A stretch of DNA of 64,000 nt, taken from positions 372,001 through 436,000 of the forward strand of contig NW_026089470.1 of assembly GCF_933775445.1 (NCBI RefSeq), in the 5' to 3' direction. This DNA comes from Argentina anserina (lineage: Eukaryota; Streptophyta; Magnoliopsida; Rosales; Rosaceae). The position numbers and the translations under genes were made by a program. This document shows, one piece after another, positions 1 through 13,218 of the stretch; the first letter of the stretch is position 1, and every line of letters begins with the position of its first letter. The notes beneath the pieces are model-generated. The model saw only the letters and a list, made by a program, of their open reading frames with translations, searched no databases and was not told where the DNA came from.

Positions 1-2199
1 TTTCAAACTGAGTATCTTTACATCGTTTGCGTATCTTTACTATTCCAATTGTGTATCTTTACATCGTTTGCGTATCTTTACTATTCCAATTGTGTATCTT
101 TACATCGTTTGCGTATCTTTACTATTCCAATTGTGTATGTTTTCATTTCTCGTTTGAGTATCTTTCTGTAAGGCTTTCTGATGCGAGTTTCTATTGAATT
201 TGAGAGTTTTGGAAGTGTGGGAGTGTGTCTCTTTCAAACTGAGTATCTTTACATCGTTTCGTATCTTTATTATTTTAATTGTGTATCTTTACATCGTTTG
301 CGTATCTTTACTATTCCAATTGTGTATCTTTTCATTTCTCGTTTGAGTATCTTTCTGTAAGGCTTCTGATGCGAGTTTCTATTGTATTTGAGAGTTTTGC
401 AAGTGTGGGAGTGTGTTTCTTTCAAACTGAGTATCTTTACATCGTTTGTGTATCTTTACTATTCCAATTGTGTATCTTTACATCGTTTGCGTATCTTTAC
501 TACTCCAATTGTGTATCTTTTCATTTCTCGTTGGAGTATCTTTCTGTAAGGCTTCTTATGCGAGTTTCTATTGTATTTGAGAGTTTTGCAAGTGTGGGAG
601 TGTGTTTCATTCAAACTGAGTATCTTTACATCGTTTGCGTATCTTTACTATTCCAATTGTGTATCTTTACATCGTTTGCGTATCTTTACCATTCCAATTG
701 TGTATCTTTTCATTTCTCGTTTGAGTATCTTTCTGTAAGGCTTTCGGATGCGAGTTCCTATTGAATTTGAGAGTTTTGCAAGTGTGGGAGTGTGTTTCTT
801 TCAAACTGAGTATCTTTACATCGTTTGCGTATCTTTACTATTCCAATTGAGTATCTTTTCATTTCTCGTTTGAGTATCTTTCTGTAAGGCTTCTGATGCG
901 AGTTTCTATTGTATTTGAGAGTTTTACAAGTGTGGGAGTGTGTTTCTTTCAAACTGAGTGTCTATACATTGTTTGCGTATCTTTACTATTCCAATTGTGT
1001 ATCTTTACATCGTTTGCGTATCTTTACTATTCCAATTGTGTATCTTTTCATTTCTCGTTTGAGTATTTTTCTGTAGGGCTTCTGATGCGAGTTTCTATTC
1101 TATTTGAGAGTTTTGCAAGTGTGGGAGTGTGTTTCTTTCAAACTGAGTATCTTTACATCGTTTGCGTATCTTTACTATTCCAATTGTGTATGTTTTCATT
1201 TCTCGTTTGAGTATCTTTCTGTAAGGCTTTCTGATGCGAGTTTCTATTGAATTTGAGAGTTTTGCAATTGTGGGAGTGTGTTTCTTTCAAACTGAGTGTC
1301 TATACATTGTTTGCGTATCTTTACTATTCCAATTGTGTATCTTTACATCGTTTGCGTATCTTTACTATTCCAATTGTGTATCTTTTCATTTCTCGTTTGA
1401 GTATTTTTCTGTAAGGCTTCTGATGCGAATTTCTATTGTATTTGAGAGTTTTGCAAGTGTGGAAGTGTGTTTCTTTCAAACTGAGTATCTTTACATCGTT
1501 TGCGTATCTTTACTATTCCAATTGTGTATGTTTTCATTTCTTGTTTGAGTATCTTTCTGTAAGGCTTTCTGATGCGAGTTTCTATTGAATTTGAGAGTTT
1601 TGCAAGTGTGGGAGTGTGTTTCTTTCAAACTGTGTATCTTTACATCGTTTGCGTAACTTTACTATTCCAATTGTGTATCTTTTCATTTCTCGTTTGAGTA
1701 TCTTTCTGTAAGGCTTCTGATGCGAATTTCTATTGTATTTGAGAGTTTTGCAAGTGTGGGAGTGTGTTTCTTTCAATCTGAGTATCTTTACATCGTTTGC
1801 GTATCTTTACTACTCCAATTGTGTATCTTTACATCGTTTGCGTATCTTTTCTATTCCAATTGTGTATCTTTTCATTTCTCGTTTGAGTATCTTTCTGTAA
1901 GGCTTCAGATGCGAGTTTCTATTGTATTTGAGAGTTTTGCAAGTGTGGGAGTGTGTTTCATTCAAACTGAGTATCTTTACATCGTTTGCGTATCTTTACT
2001 ATCCCAATTGTGTATCTTTACATCGTTTGCGTATCTTTACCATTCCAATTGTGTATCTTTTCATTTCTCGTTTGAGTATCTTTCTGTAAGGCTTTCGGAT
2101 GCGAGTTTCTATTGAATTTGAGAGTTTTGCAAGTGTGGGAGTGTGTTTCTTTCAAACTGAGTATCTTTACATCGTTTGCGTATCTTTACTATTCCAATT

Positions 2200-5100
2200 G
2201 AGTATCTTTTCATTTCTCGTTTGAGTATCTTTCTGTAAGGCTTCTGATGCGAGTTTCTATTGTATTTGAGAGTTTTACAAGTGTGGGAGTGTGTTTCTTT
2301 CAAACTGAGTGTCTATACATTGTTTGCGTATCTTTACTATTCCAATTGTGTATCTTTACATCGTTTGCGTATCTTTACTATTCCAATTGTGTATCTTTTC
2401 ATTTCTCGTTTGAGTATCTTTCTGTAGGGCTTCTGATGCGAGTTTCTATTCTATTTGAGAGTTTTGCAAGTGTGGGAGTGTGTTTCTTTCAAACTGAGTA
2501 TCTTTACATCGTTTGCGTATCTTTACTATTCCAATTGTGTATCTTTACATCGTTTGCGTATCTTTACTATTCCAATTGTGTATGTTTTCATTTCTCGTTT
2601 GAGTATCTTTCTGTAAGGCTTTCTGATACGAGTTTCTATTGAATTTGAGAGTTTTGCAAGTGTGGGAGTGTGTTTCTTTCAAACTATGTATCTTTACATC
2701 GTTTGCGTAACTTTACGATTCCAATTGTGTATCTTTTCATTTCTCGTTTGAGTATCTTTCTGTAAGGCTTCTGATGCGAGTTTCTATTGTATTTGAGAGT
2801 TTACCAAGTGTGGGAGTGTGTTTCTTTCAATCTGAGTATCTTTACATCGTTTGCGTATCTTTATTATTCCAATTGTGTATCTTTTCATTTCTCGTTTGAG
2901 TATCTTTCTGTAAGGCTTCTGATGCGAGTTTCTATTGTATTTGAGAGTTTTGCAAGTGTGGGAGTGTGTTTCTTTCAAACTGAGTATCTTTACATCGTTT
3001 GCATATCTTTACTATTCCAATTGTGTATCTTTTCATTTCTCGTTTGAGTATCTTTCTGTAAGGCTTCTGATGCGAGTTTCTATTGTATTTGAGAGTTTTG
3101 CAAGTGTGGGAGTGTGTTTCTTTCAATCTGAGTATCTTTACATCGTTTGCGTATCTTTACTATTCCAATTGTGTATCTTTACATCGTTTGCGTATCTTTA
3201 CTATTCCAATTGTGTATCTTTTCATTTCTCGTTTGAGTATCTTTCTGTAAGGCTTCTGATGCGAGTTTCTATTGTATTTGAGAGTTTTGCAAGTGTGGGA
3301 GTGTGTTTCTTTCAAACTGAGTGTCTATACATTGTTTGCGTATCTTTACTATTCCAATTGTGTATCTTTACATCGTTTGCGTATCTTTACTATTCCAATT
3401 GTGTATCTTTTCATTTCTCGTTTGAGTATCTTTCTGTAGGGCTTCTGATGCGAGTTTCTATTCTATTTGAGAGTTTTGCAAGTGTGGGAGTGTGTTTCTT
3501 TCAAACTGAGTATCTTTACATCGTTTGCGTATCTTTACTATTCCAATTGTGTATCTTTACATCGTTTGCGTATCTTTACTATTCCAATTGTGTATCTTTT
3601 CATTTCTCGTTTGAGTATCTTTCTGTAAGGCTTTCTGATGCGAGTTTCTATTGAATTTGAGAGTTTTGCAATTGTGGGAGTGTGTTTCTTTCAAACTGAG
3701 TGTCTATACATTGTTTGCGTATCTTTACTATTCCAATTGTGTATCTTTACATCGTTTGCGTATCTTTACTATTCCAATTGTGTATCTTTTCATTTCTCGT
3801 TTGAGTATTTTTCTGTAAGGATTCTGATGCGAGTTTCTATTGTATTTGAGAGTTTTGCAAGTGTGGAAGTGTGTTTCTTTCAAACGGAGTATCTTTACAT
3901 CGTTTGCGTATCTTTACTATTCCAATTGTGTATGTTTTCATTTCTTGTTTGAGTATCTTTCTGTAAGGCTTTCTGATGCGAGTTTCTATTGAATTTGAGA
4001 GTTTTGCAAGTGTGGGAGTGTGTTTCTTTCAAACTGTGTATCTTTACATCGTTTGCGTAACTTTACTATTCCAATTGTGTATCTTTTCATTTCTCGTTTG
4101 AGTATCTTTCTGTAAGGCTTCTGATGCGAATTTCTATTGTATTTGAGAGTTTTCCAAGTGTGGAAGTGTGTTTCTTTCAATCTGAGTATCTTTACATCGT
4201 TTGCGTATCTTTATTATTCCAATTGTGTATCTTTTCATTTCTCGTTTGAGTATCTTTCTGTAAGGCTTCTGATGCGAGTTTCTATTGTATTTGAGAGTTT
4301 TGCAAGTGTGGGAGTGTGTTTCTTTCAAACTGAGTATCTTTACATCGTTTGCGTATCTTTACTATTCCAATTGTGTATCTTTACATCGTTTGCGTATCTT
4401 TACTATTCCAATTGTGTATGTTTTCATTTCTCGTTTGAGTATCTTTCTGTAAGGCTTTCTGATGCGAGTTTCTATTGAATTTGAGAGTTTTGCAAGTGTG
4501 GAAGTGTGTTTCTTTCAAACTGAGTATCTTTACATCGTTTGCGTATCTTTACTATTCCAATTGTGTATGTTTTCATTTCTTGTTTGAGTATCTTTCTGTA
4601 AGGCTTTCTGATGCGAGTTTCTATTGTATTTGAGAGTTTTGCAAGTGTGGGAGTGTGTTTCTTTCAAACTGAGTATCTTTACATCGTTTGCATATCTTTA
4701 CTATTCCAATTGTGTATCTTTTCATTTCTCGTTTGAGTATCTTTCTGTAAGGCTTCTGATGCGAGTTTCTATTGTATTTGAGAGTTTTGCAAGTGTGGGA
4801 GTGTGTTTCTTTCAATCTGAGTATCTTTACATCGTTTGCGTATCTTTATTATTCCAATTGTGTATCTTTTCATTTCTCGTTTGAGTATCTTTCTGTAAGG
4901 CTTCTGATGCGAGTTTCTATTGTATTTGAGAGTTTTGCAAGTGTGGGAGTGTGTTTCTTTCAAACTGAGTATCTTTACATCGTTTGCATATCTTTACTAT
5001 TCCAATTGTGTATCTTTTCATTTCTCGTTTGAGTATCTTTCTGTAAGGCTTCTGATGCGAGTTTCTATTGTATTTGAGAGTTTTGCAAGTGTGGAAGTGT

Positions 5101-8100
5101 GTTTCTTTCAAACGGAGTATCTTTACATCGTTTGCGTATCTTTACTATTCCAATTGTGTATGTTTTCATTTCTTGTTTGAGTATCTTTCTGTAAGGCTTT
5201 CTGATGCGAGTTTCTATTGAATTTGAGAGTTTTGCAAGTGTGGGAGTGTGTTTCTTTCAAACTGTGTATCTTTACATCGTTTGCGTAACTTTACTATTCC
5301 AATTGTGTATCTTTTCATTTCTCGTTTGAGTATCTTTCTGTAAGGCTTCTGATGCGAATTTCTATTGTATTTGAGAGTTTTCCAAGTGTGGGAGTGTGTT
5401 TCTTTCAATCTGAGTATCTTTACATCGTTTGCGTATCTTTATTATTCCAATTGTGTATCTTTTCATTTCTCGTTTGAGTATCTTTCTGTAAGGCTTCTGA
5501 TGCGAGTTTCTATTGTATTTGAGAGTTTTGCAAGTGTGGGAGTGTGTTTCTTTCAAACTGAGTATCTTTACATCGTTTGCGTATCTTTACTATTCCAATT
5601 GTGTATCTTTACATCGTTTGCGTATCTTTACTATTCCAATTGTGTATGTTTTCATTTCTCGTTTGAGTATCTTTCTGTAAGGCTTTCTGATGCGAGTTTC
5701 TATTGAATTTGAGAGTTTTGCAAGTGTGGAAGTGTGTTTCTTTCAAACTGAGTATCTTTACATCGTTTGCGTATCTTTACTATTCCAATTGTGTATGTTT
5801 TCATTTCTTGTTTGAGTATCTTTCTGTAAGGCTTTCTGATGCGAGTTTCTATTGTATTTGAGAGTTTTGCAAGTGTGGGAGTGTGTTTCTTTCAAACTGA
5901 GTATCTTTACATCGTTTGCATATCTTTACTATTCCAATTGTGTATCTTTTCATTTCTCGTTTGAGTATCTTTCTGTAAGGCTTCTGATGCGAGTTTCTAT
6001 TGTATTTGAGAGTTTTGCAAGTGTGGGAGTGTGTTTCTTTCAATCTGAGTATCTTTACATCGTTTGCGTATCTTTATTATTCCAATTGTGTATCTTTTCA
6101 TTTCTCGTTTGAGTATCTTTCTGTAAGGCTTCTGATGCGAGTTTCTATTGTATTTGAGAGTTTTGCAAGTGTGGGAGTGTGTTTCTTTCAAACTGAGTAT
6201 CTTTACATCGTTTGCATATCTTTACTATTCCAATTGTGTATCTTTTCATTTCTCGTTTGAGTATCTTTCTGTAAGGCTTCTGATGCGAGTTTCTATTGTA
6301 TTTGAGAGTTTTGCAAGTGTGGGAGTGTGTTTCTTTCAATCTGAGTATCTTTACATCGTTTGCATATCTTTACTATTCCAATTGTGTATCTTTTCATTTC
6401 TCGTTTGAGTATCTTTCTGTAAGGCTTCTGATGCGAGTTTCTATTGTATTTGAGAGTTTTACAAGTGTGGGAGTGTGTTTCTTTCAAACTGAGTGTCTAT
6501 ACATTGTTTGCGTATCTTTACTATTCCAATTGTGTATCTTTACATCGTTTGCGTATCTTTACTATTCCAATTGAGTATCTTTTCATTTCTCGTTTGAGTA
6601 TCTTTCTGTAAGGCTTCTGATGCGAGTTTCTATTGTATTTGAGAGTTTTACAAGTGTGGGAGTGTGTTTCTTTCAAACTGAGTGTCTATACATTGTTTGC
6701 GTATCTTTACTATTCCAATTGTGTATCTTTACATCGTTTGCGTATCTTTACTATTCCAATTGTGTATCTTTTCATTTCTCGTTTGAGTATCTTTCTGTAG
6801 GGCTTCTGATGCGAGTTTCTATTCTATTTGAGAGTTTTGCAAGTGTGGGAGTGTGTTTCTTTCAAACTGAGTATCTTTACATCGTTTGCGTATCTTTACT
6901 ATTCCAATTGTGTATCTTTACATCGTTTGCGTATCTTTACTATTCCAATTGTGTATGTTTTCATTTCTCGTTTGAGTATCTTTCTGTAAGGCTTTCTGAT
7001 ACGAGTTTCTATTGAATTTGAGAGTTTTGCAAGTGTGGGAGTGTGTTTCTTTCAAACTATGTATCTTTACATCGTTTGCGTAACTTTACGATTCCAATTG
7101 TGTATCTTTTCATTTCTCGTTTGAGTATCTTTCTGTAAGGCTTCTGATGCGAGTTTCTATTGTATTTGAGAGTTTACCAAGTGTGGGAGTGTGTTTCTTT
7201 CAATCTGAGTATCTTTACATCGTTTGCGTATCTTTATTATTCCAATTGTGTATCTTTTCATTTCTCGTTTGAGTATCTTTCTGTAAGGCTTCTGATGCGA
7301 GTTTCTATTGTATTTGAGAGTTTTGCAAGTGTGGGAGTGTGTTTCTTTCAAACTGAGTATCTTTACATCGTTTGCATATCTTTACTATTCCAATTGTGTA
7401 TCTTTTCATTTCTCGTTTGAGTATCTTTCTGTAAGGCTTCTGATGCGAGTTTCTATTGTATTTGAGAGTTTTGCAAGTGTGGGAGTGTGTTTCTTTCAAT
7501 CTGAGTATCTTTACATCGTTTGCGTATCTTTACTATTCCAATTGTGTATCTTTACATCGTTTGCGTATCTTTACTATTCCAATTGTGTATCTTTTCATTT
7601 CTCGTTTGAGTATCTTTCTGTAAGGCTTCTGATGCGAGTTTCTATTGTATTTGAGAGTTTTGCAAGTGTGGGAGTGTGTTTCTTTCAAACTGAGTGTCTA
7701 TACATTGTTTGCGTATCTTTACTATTCCAATTGTGTATCTTTACATCGTTTGCGTATCTTTACTATTCCAATTGTGTATCTTTTCATTTCTCGTTTGAGT
7801 ATCTTTCTGTAGGGCTTCTGATGCGAGTTTCTATTCTATTTGAGAGTTTTGCAAGTGTGGGAGTGTGTTTCTTTCAAACTGAGTATCTTTACATCGTTTG
7901 CGTATCTTTACTATTCCAATTGTGTATCTTTACATCGTTTGCGTATCTTTACTATTCCAATTGTGTATCTTTTCATTTCTCGTTTGAGTATCTTTCTGTA
8001 AGGCTTTCTGATGCGAGTTTCTATTGAATTTGAGAGTTTTGCAATTGTGGGAGTGTGTTTCTTTCAAACTGAGTGTCTATACATTGTTTGCGTATCTTTA

Positions 8101-10733
8101 CTATTCCAATTGTGTATCTTTACATCGTTTGCGTATCTTTACTATTCCAATTGTGTATCTTTTCATTTCTCGTTTGAGTATTTTTCTGTAAGGATTCTGA
8201 TGCGAGTTTCTATTGTATTTGAGAGTTTTGCAAGTGTGGAAGTGTGTTTCTTTCAAACGGAGTATCTTTACATCGTTTGCGTATCTTTACTATTCCAATT
8301 GTGTATGTTTTCATTTCTTGTTTGAGTATCTTTCTGTAAGGCTTTCTGATGCGAGTTTCTATTGAATTTGAGAGTTTTGCAAGTGTGGGAGTGTGTTTCT
8401 TTCAAACTGTGTATCTTTACATCGTTTGCGTAACTTTACTATTCCAATTGTGTATCTTTTCATTTCTCGTTTGAGTATCTTTCTGTAAGGCTTCTGATGC
8501 GAATTTCTATTGTATTTGAGAGTTTTCCAAGTGTGGGAGTGTGTTTCTTTCAATCTGAGTATCTTTACATCGTTTGCGTATCTTTATTATTCCAATTGTG
8601 TATCTTTTCATTTCTCGTTTGAGTATCTTTCTGTAAGGCTTCTGATGCGAGTTTCTATTGTATTTGAGAGTTTTGCAAGTGTGGGAGTGTGTTTCTTTCA
8701 AACTGAGTATCTTTACATCGTTTGCGTATCTTTACTATTCCAATTGTGTATCTTTACATCGTTTGCGTATCTTTACTATTCCAATTGTGTATGTTTTCAT
8801 TTCTCGTTTGAGTATCTTTCTGTAAGGCTTTCTGATGCGAGTTTCTATTGAATTTGAGAGTTTTGCAAGTGTGGAAGTGTGTTTCTTTCAAACTGAGTAT
8901 CTTTACATCGTTTGCGTATCTTTACTATTCCAATTGTGTATGTTTTCATTTCTTGTTTGAGTATCTTTCTGTAAGGCTTTCTGATGCGAGTTTCTATTGT
9001 ATTTGAGAGTTTTGCAAGTGTGGGAGTGTGTTTCTTTCAAACTGAGTATCTTTACATCGTTTGCATATCTTTACTATTCCAATTGTGTATCTTTTCATTT
9101 CTCGTTTGAGTATCTTTCTGTAAGGCTTCTGATGCGAGTTTCTATTGTATTTGAGAGTTTTGCAAGTGTGGGAGTGTGTTTCTTTCAATCTGAGTATCTT
9201 TACATCGTTTGCGTATCTTTATTATTCCAATTGTGTATCTTTTCATTTCTCGTTTGAGTATCTTTCTGTAAGGCTTCTGATGCGAGTTTCTATTGTATTT
9301 GAGAGTTTTGCAAGTGTGGGAGTGTGTTTCTTTCAAACTGAGTATCTTTACATCGTTTGCATATCTTTACTATTCCAATTGTGTATCTTTTCATTTCTCG
9401 TTTGAGTATCTTTCTGTAAGGCTTCTGATGCGAGTTTCTATTGTATTTGAGAGTTTTGCAAGTGTGGAAGTGTGTTTCTTTCAAACGGAGTATCTTTACA
9501 TCGTTTGCGTATCTTTACTATTCCAATTGTGTATGTTTTCATTTCTTGTTTGAGTATCTTTCTGTAAGGCTTTCTGATGCGAGTTTCTATTGAATTTGAG
9601 AGTTTTGCAAGTGTGGGAGTGTGTTTCTTTCAAACTGTGTATCTTTACATCGTTTGCGTAACTTTACTATTCCAATTGTGTATCTTTTCATTTCTCGTTT
9701 GAGTATCTTTCTGTAAGGCTTCTGATGCGAATTTCTATTGTATTTGAGAGTTTTCCAAGTGTGGGAGTGTGTTTCTTTCAATCTGAGTATCTTTACATCG
9801 TTTGCGTATCTTTATTATTCCAATTGTGTATCTTTTCATTTCTCGTTTGAGTATCTTTCTGTAAGGCTTCTGATGCGAGTTTCTATTGTATTTGAGAGTT
9901 TTGCAAGTGTGGGAGTGTGTTTCTTTCAAACTGAGTATCTTTACATCGTTTGCGTATCTTTACTATTCCAATTGTGTATCTTTACATCGTTTGCGTATCT
10001 TTACTATTCCAATTGTGTATGTTTTCATTTCTCGTTTGAGTATCTTTCTGTAAGGCTTTCTGATGCGAGTTTCTATTGAATTTGAGAGTTTTGCAAGTGT
10101 GGAAGTGTGTTTCTTTCAAACTGAGTATCTTTACATCGTTTGCGTATCTTTACTATTCCAATTGTGTATCTTTTCATTTCTTGTTTGAGTATCTTTCTGT
10201 AAGGCTTTCTGATGCGAGTTTCTATTGTATTTGAGAGTTTTGCAAGTGTGGGAGTGTGTTTCTTTCAAACTGAGTATCTTTACATCGTTTGCATATCTTT
10301 ACTATTCCAATTGTGTATCTTTTCATTTCTCGTTTGAGTATCTTTCTGTAAGGCTTCTGATGCGAGTTTCTATTGTATTTGAGAGTTTTGCAAGTGTGGG
10401 AGTGTGTTTCTTTCAATCTGAGTATCTTTACATCGTTTGCGTATCTTTATTATTCCAATTGTGTATCTTTTCATTTCTCGTTTGAGTATCTTTCTGTAAG
10501 GCTTCTGATGCGAGTTTCTATTGTATTTGAGAGTTTTGCAAGTGTGGGAGTGTGTTTCTTTCAAACTGAGTATCTTTACATCGTTTGCATATCTTTACTA
10601 TTCCAATTGTGTATCTTTTCATTTCTCGTTTGAGTATCTTTCTGTAAGGCTTCTGATGCGAGTTTCTATTGTATTTGAGAGTTTTGCAAGTGTGGGAGTG
10701 TGTTTCTTTCAATCTGAGTATCTTTACATCGTT
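2200..10733 (+). repeat. Large tandem segmental duplication, offset 4373 bp, with nested 1228-bp duplication
   Basis: About 4.1 kb from roughly 2200 to 6360 corresponds to 6573-10733 at a constant offset of 4373 bp. Landmark pairs include 2247/6620, 2787/7160, 3638/8011, 4137/8510 and 5849/10222. They share rare variants such as 'GAGTTTACCAAG' and 'GATACGAG'. Inside each copy a second duplication has offset 1228 bp (4137/5365 and 4624/5852; 8510/9738 and 8997/10225). The 1228-bp unit sums as 148+190+149+148+148+148+149+148. Boundaries are approximate because monomers are so alike. Confidence 0.88.
4772..4919 (+). repeat. Representative 148-bp satellite monomer
   Basis: This is one clean copy of the basic unit, starting at 'TTGTATTTGAGAG'. 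In order it holds a purine-rich 'AAGTGTGGGAGTGTG' stretch, then four GTATCTTT cores followed by different short spacers (ACATCG.., ACTATTCC.. or ATTATTCC.., TCATTTC.., CTGTAAGG..), then 'TTCTGATGCGAGTTTC'. Hand count of the commonest form gives T 69, A 27, G 30, C 22 (35% GC) with four CpG sites. Successive starts at 4624, 4772, 4920 and 5068 show the exact 148-bp period. Confidence 0.95.
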
Positions 10734-10799
10734 TGCGTATCTTTACTATTCCAATTGTGTATCTTTTCATTTCTCGTTTGAGTATCTTTCTGTAAGGCT

Positions 10800-13218
10800 T
10801 CTGATGCGAGTTTCTATTGTATTTGAGAGTTTTCCAAGTGTGGGAGTGTGTTTCTTTCAAACTGAGTATCTTTACATCGTTTGCGTATCTTTACGATTCC
10901 AATTGTGTATCTTTTCATTTCTCGTTTGAGTATCTTTCTGTAAGGCTTTCGGATGCGAGTTTCTATTGAATTTGAGAGTTTTGCAAGTGTGTGAGTGTGT
11001 TTCTGTCAAACTGAGTATCTTTACATCGTTTGCGTATCTCTTTACTATTCTAATTGTGTATCTTTACATCGTTTACGTATCTTTACTATTCCAATTGTGT
11101 ATCTTTTTATTTCTCGTTTGAGTATCTTTCTGTAAGGCTTCTGATGCGAGTTTCTATTGTATTTGAGAGTTTTGCAAGTGTGGGAGTGTGTTTCTTTCAA
11201 ACTGAGTATCTTTACATCGTTTGCGTATCTTTACTATTCCAATTGTGTATCTTTTCATTTCTCGTTTGAGTATCTTTCTGTAAGGGTTTCTGATGCGAGT
11301 TTCTATTGAATTTGAGAGTTTTGCAAGTGTGGAAGTGTGTTTCTTTCAAACTGAGTATCTTTACATCGTTTGCGTATCTTTACTATTCCAATTGTGTATC
11401 TTTACATCGTTTGCGTATCTTTACTATTCCAATTGTGTATGTTTTCATTTCTCGTTTGAGTATCTTTCTGTAAGGCTTTCTGATGCGAGTTTCTATTGAA
11501 TTTGAGAGTTTTGCAAGTGTGGAAGTGTGTTTCTTTCAAACTGAGTATCTTTACATCGTTTGCGTATCTTTACTATTCCAATTGTGTATGTTTTCATTTC
11601 TTGTTTGAGTATCTTTCTGTAAGGCTTTCTGATGCGAGTTTCTATTGTATTTGAGAGTTTTGCAAGTGTGGGAGTGTGTTTCTTTCAAACTGAGTATCTT
11701 TACATCGTTTGCATATCTTTACTATTCCAATTGTGTATCTTTTCATTTCTCGTTTGAGTATCTTTCTGTAAGGCTTCTGATGCGAGTTTCTATTGTATTT
11801 GAGAGTTTTGCAAGTGTGGGAGTGTGTTTCTTTCAATCTGAGTATCTTTACATCGTTTGCGTATCTTTATTATTCCAATTGTGTATCTTTTCATTTCTCG
11901 TTTGAGTATCTTTCTGTAAGGCTTCTGATGCGAGTTTCTATTGTATTTGAGAGTTTTGCAAGTGTGGGAGTGTGTTTCTTTCAAACTGAGTATCTTTACA
12001 TCGTTTGCATATCTTTACTATTCCAATTGTGTATCTTTTCATTTCTCGTTTGAGTATCTTTCTGTAAGGCTTCTGATGCGAGTTTCTATTGTATTTGAGA
12101 GTTTTGCAAGTGTGGGAGTGTGTTTCTTTCAATCTGAGTATCTTTACATCGTTTGCGTATCTTTACTATTCCAATTGTGTATCTTTACATCGTTTGCGTA
12201 TCTTTACTATTCCAATTGTGTATCTTTTCATTTCTCGTTTGAGTATCTTTCTGTAAGGCTTCTGATGCGAGTTTCTATTGTATTTGAGAGTTTTGCAAGT
12301 GTGGGAGTGTGTTTCTTTCAAACTGAGTGTCTATACATTGTTTGCGTATCTTTACTATTCCAATTGTGTATCTTTACATCGTTTGCGTATCTTTACTATT
12401 CCAATTGTGTATCTTTTCATTTCTCGTTTGAGTATCTTTCTGTAAGGCTTTCTGATGCGAGTTTCTATTGAATTTGAGAGTTTTGAAAGTGTGCGAGTGT
12501 GTTTCTTTCAAACTATGTATCTTTACATCGTTTGCGTAACTTTACTATTCCAATTGTGTATCTTTTCATTTCTCGTTTGAGTATCTTTCTGTAAGGCTTC
12601 TGATGCGAGTTTCTATTGTATTTGAGAGTTTTCCAAGTGTGGGAGTGTGTTTCTTTCAAACTGAGTATCTTTACATCGTTTGCGTATCTTTACGATTCCA
12701 ATTGTGTATCTTTTCATTTCTCGTTTGAGTATCTTTCTGTAAGGCTTTCGGATGCGAGTTTCTATTGAATTTGAGAGTTTTGCAAGTGTGTGAGTGTGTT
12801 TCTTTCAAACTGAGTATCTTTACATCGTTTGCGTATCTTTACTATTCTAATTGTGTATCTTTACATCGTTTACGTATCTTTACTATTCCAATTGTGTATC
12901 TTTTTATTTCTCGTTTGAGTATCTTTCTGTAAGGCTTCTGATGCGAGTTTCTATTGTATTTGAGAGTTTTGCAAGTGTGGGAGTGTGTTTCTTTCAAACT
13001 GAGTATCTTTACATCGTTTGCGTATCTTTACTATTCCAATTGTGTATCTTTTCATTTCTCGTTTGAGTATCTTTCTGTAAGGGTTTCTGATGCGAGTTTC
13101 TATTGAATTTGAGAGTTTTGCAAGTGTGGAAGTGTGTTTCTTTCAAACTGAGTATCTTTACATCGTTTTGCGTATCTTTACTATTCCAATTGTGTATCTT
13201 TACATCGTTTGCGTATCT
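10800..13218 (+). repeat. Segmental duplication, offset about 1.8 kb
   Basis: Roughly 10800-11420 corresponds to 12600-13218. Shared private variants are 'TTTACGATTCC', 'GCTTTCGGATGCG', 'GTGTGTGAGTGTG', 'TATTCTAATTG' and 'CTTTTTATTTC'. The offset is 1799 bp at the start and 1797 bp further on, because the first copy has a 2-bp insertion (GTATCTCTTTAC near 11035). The second copy has its own extra T at about 13167 (CATCGTTTTGCG). These small indels were gained after the duplication. Confidence 0.8.
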
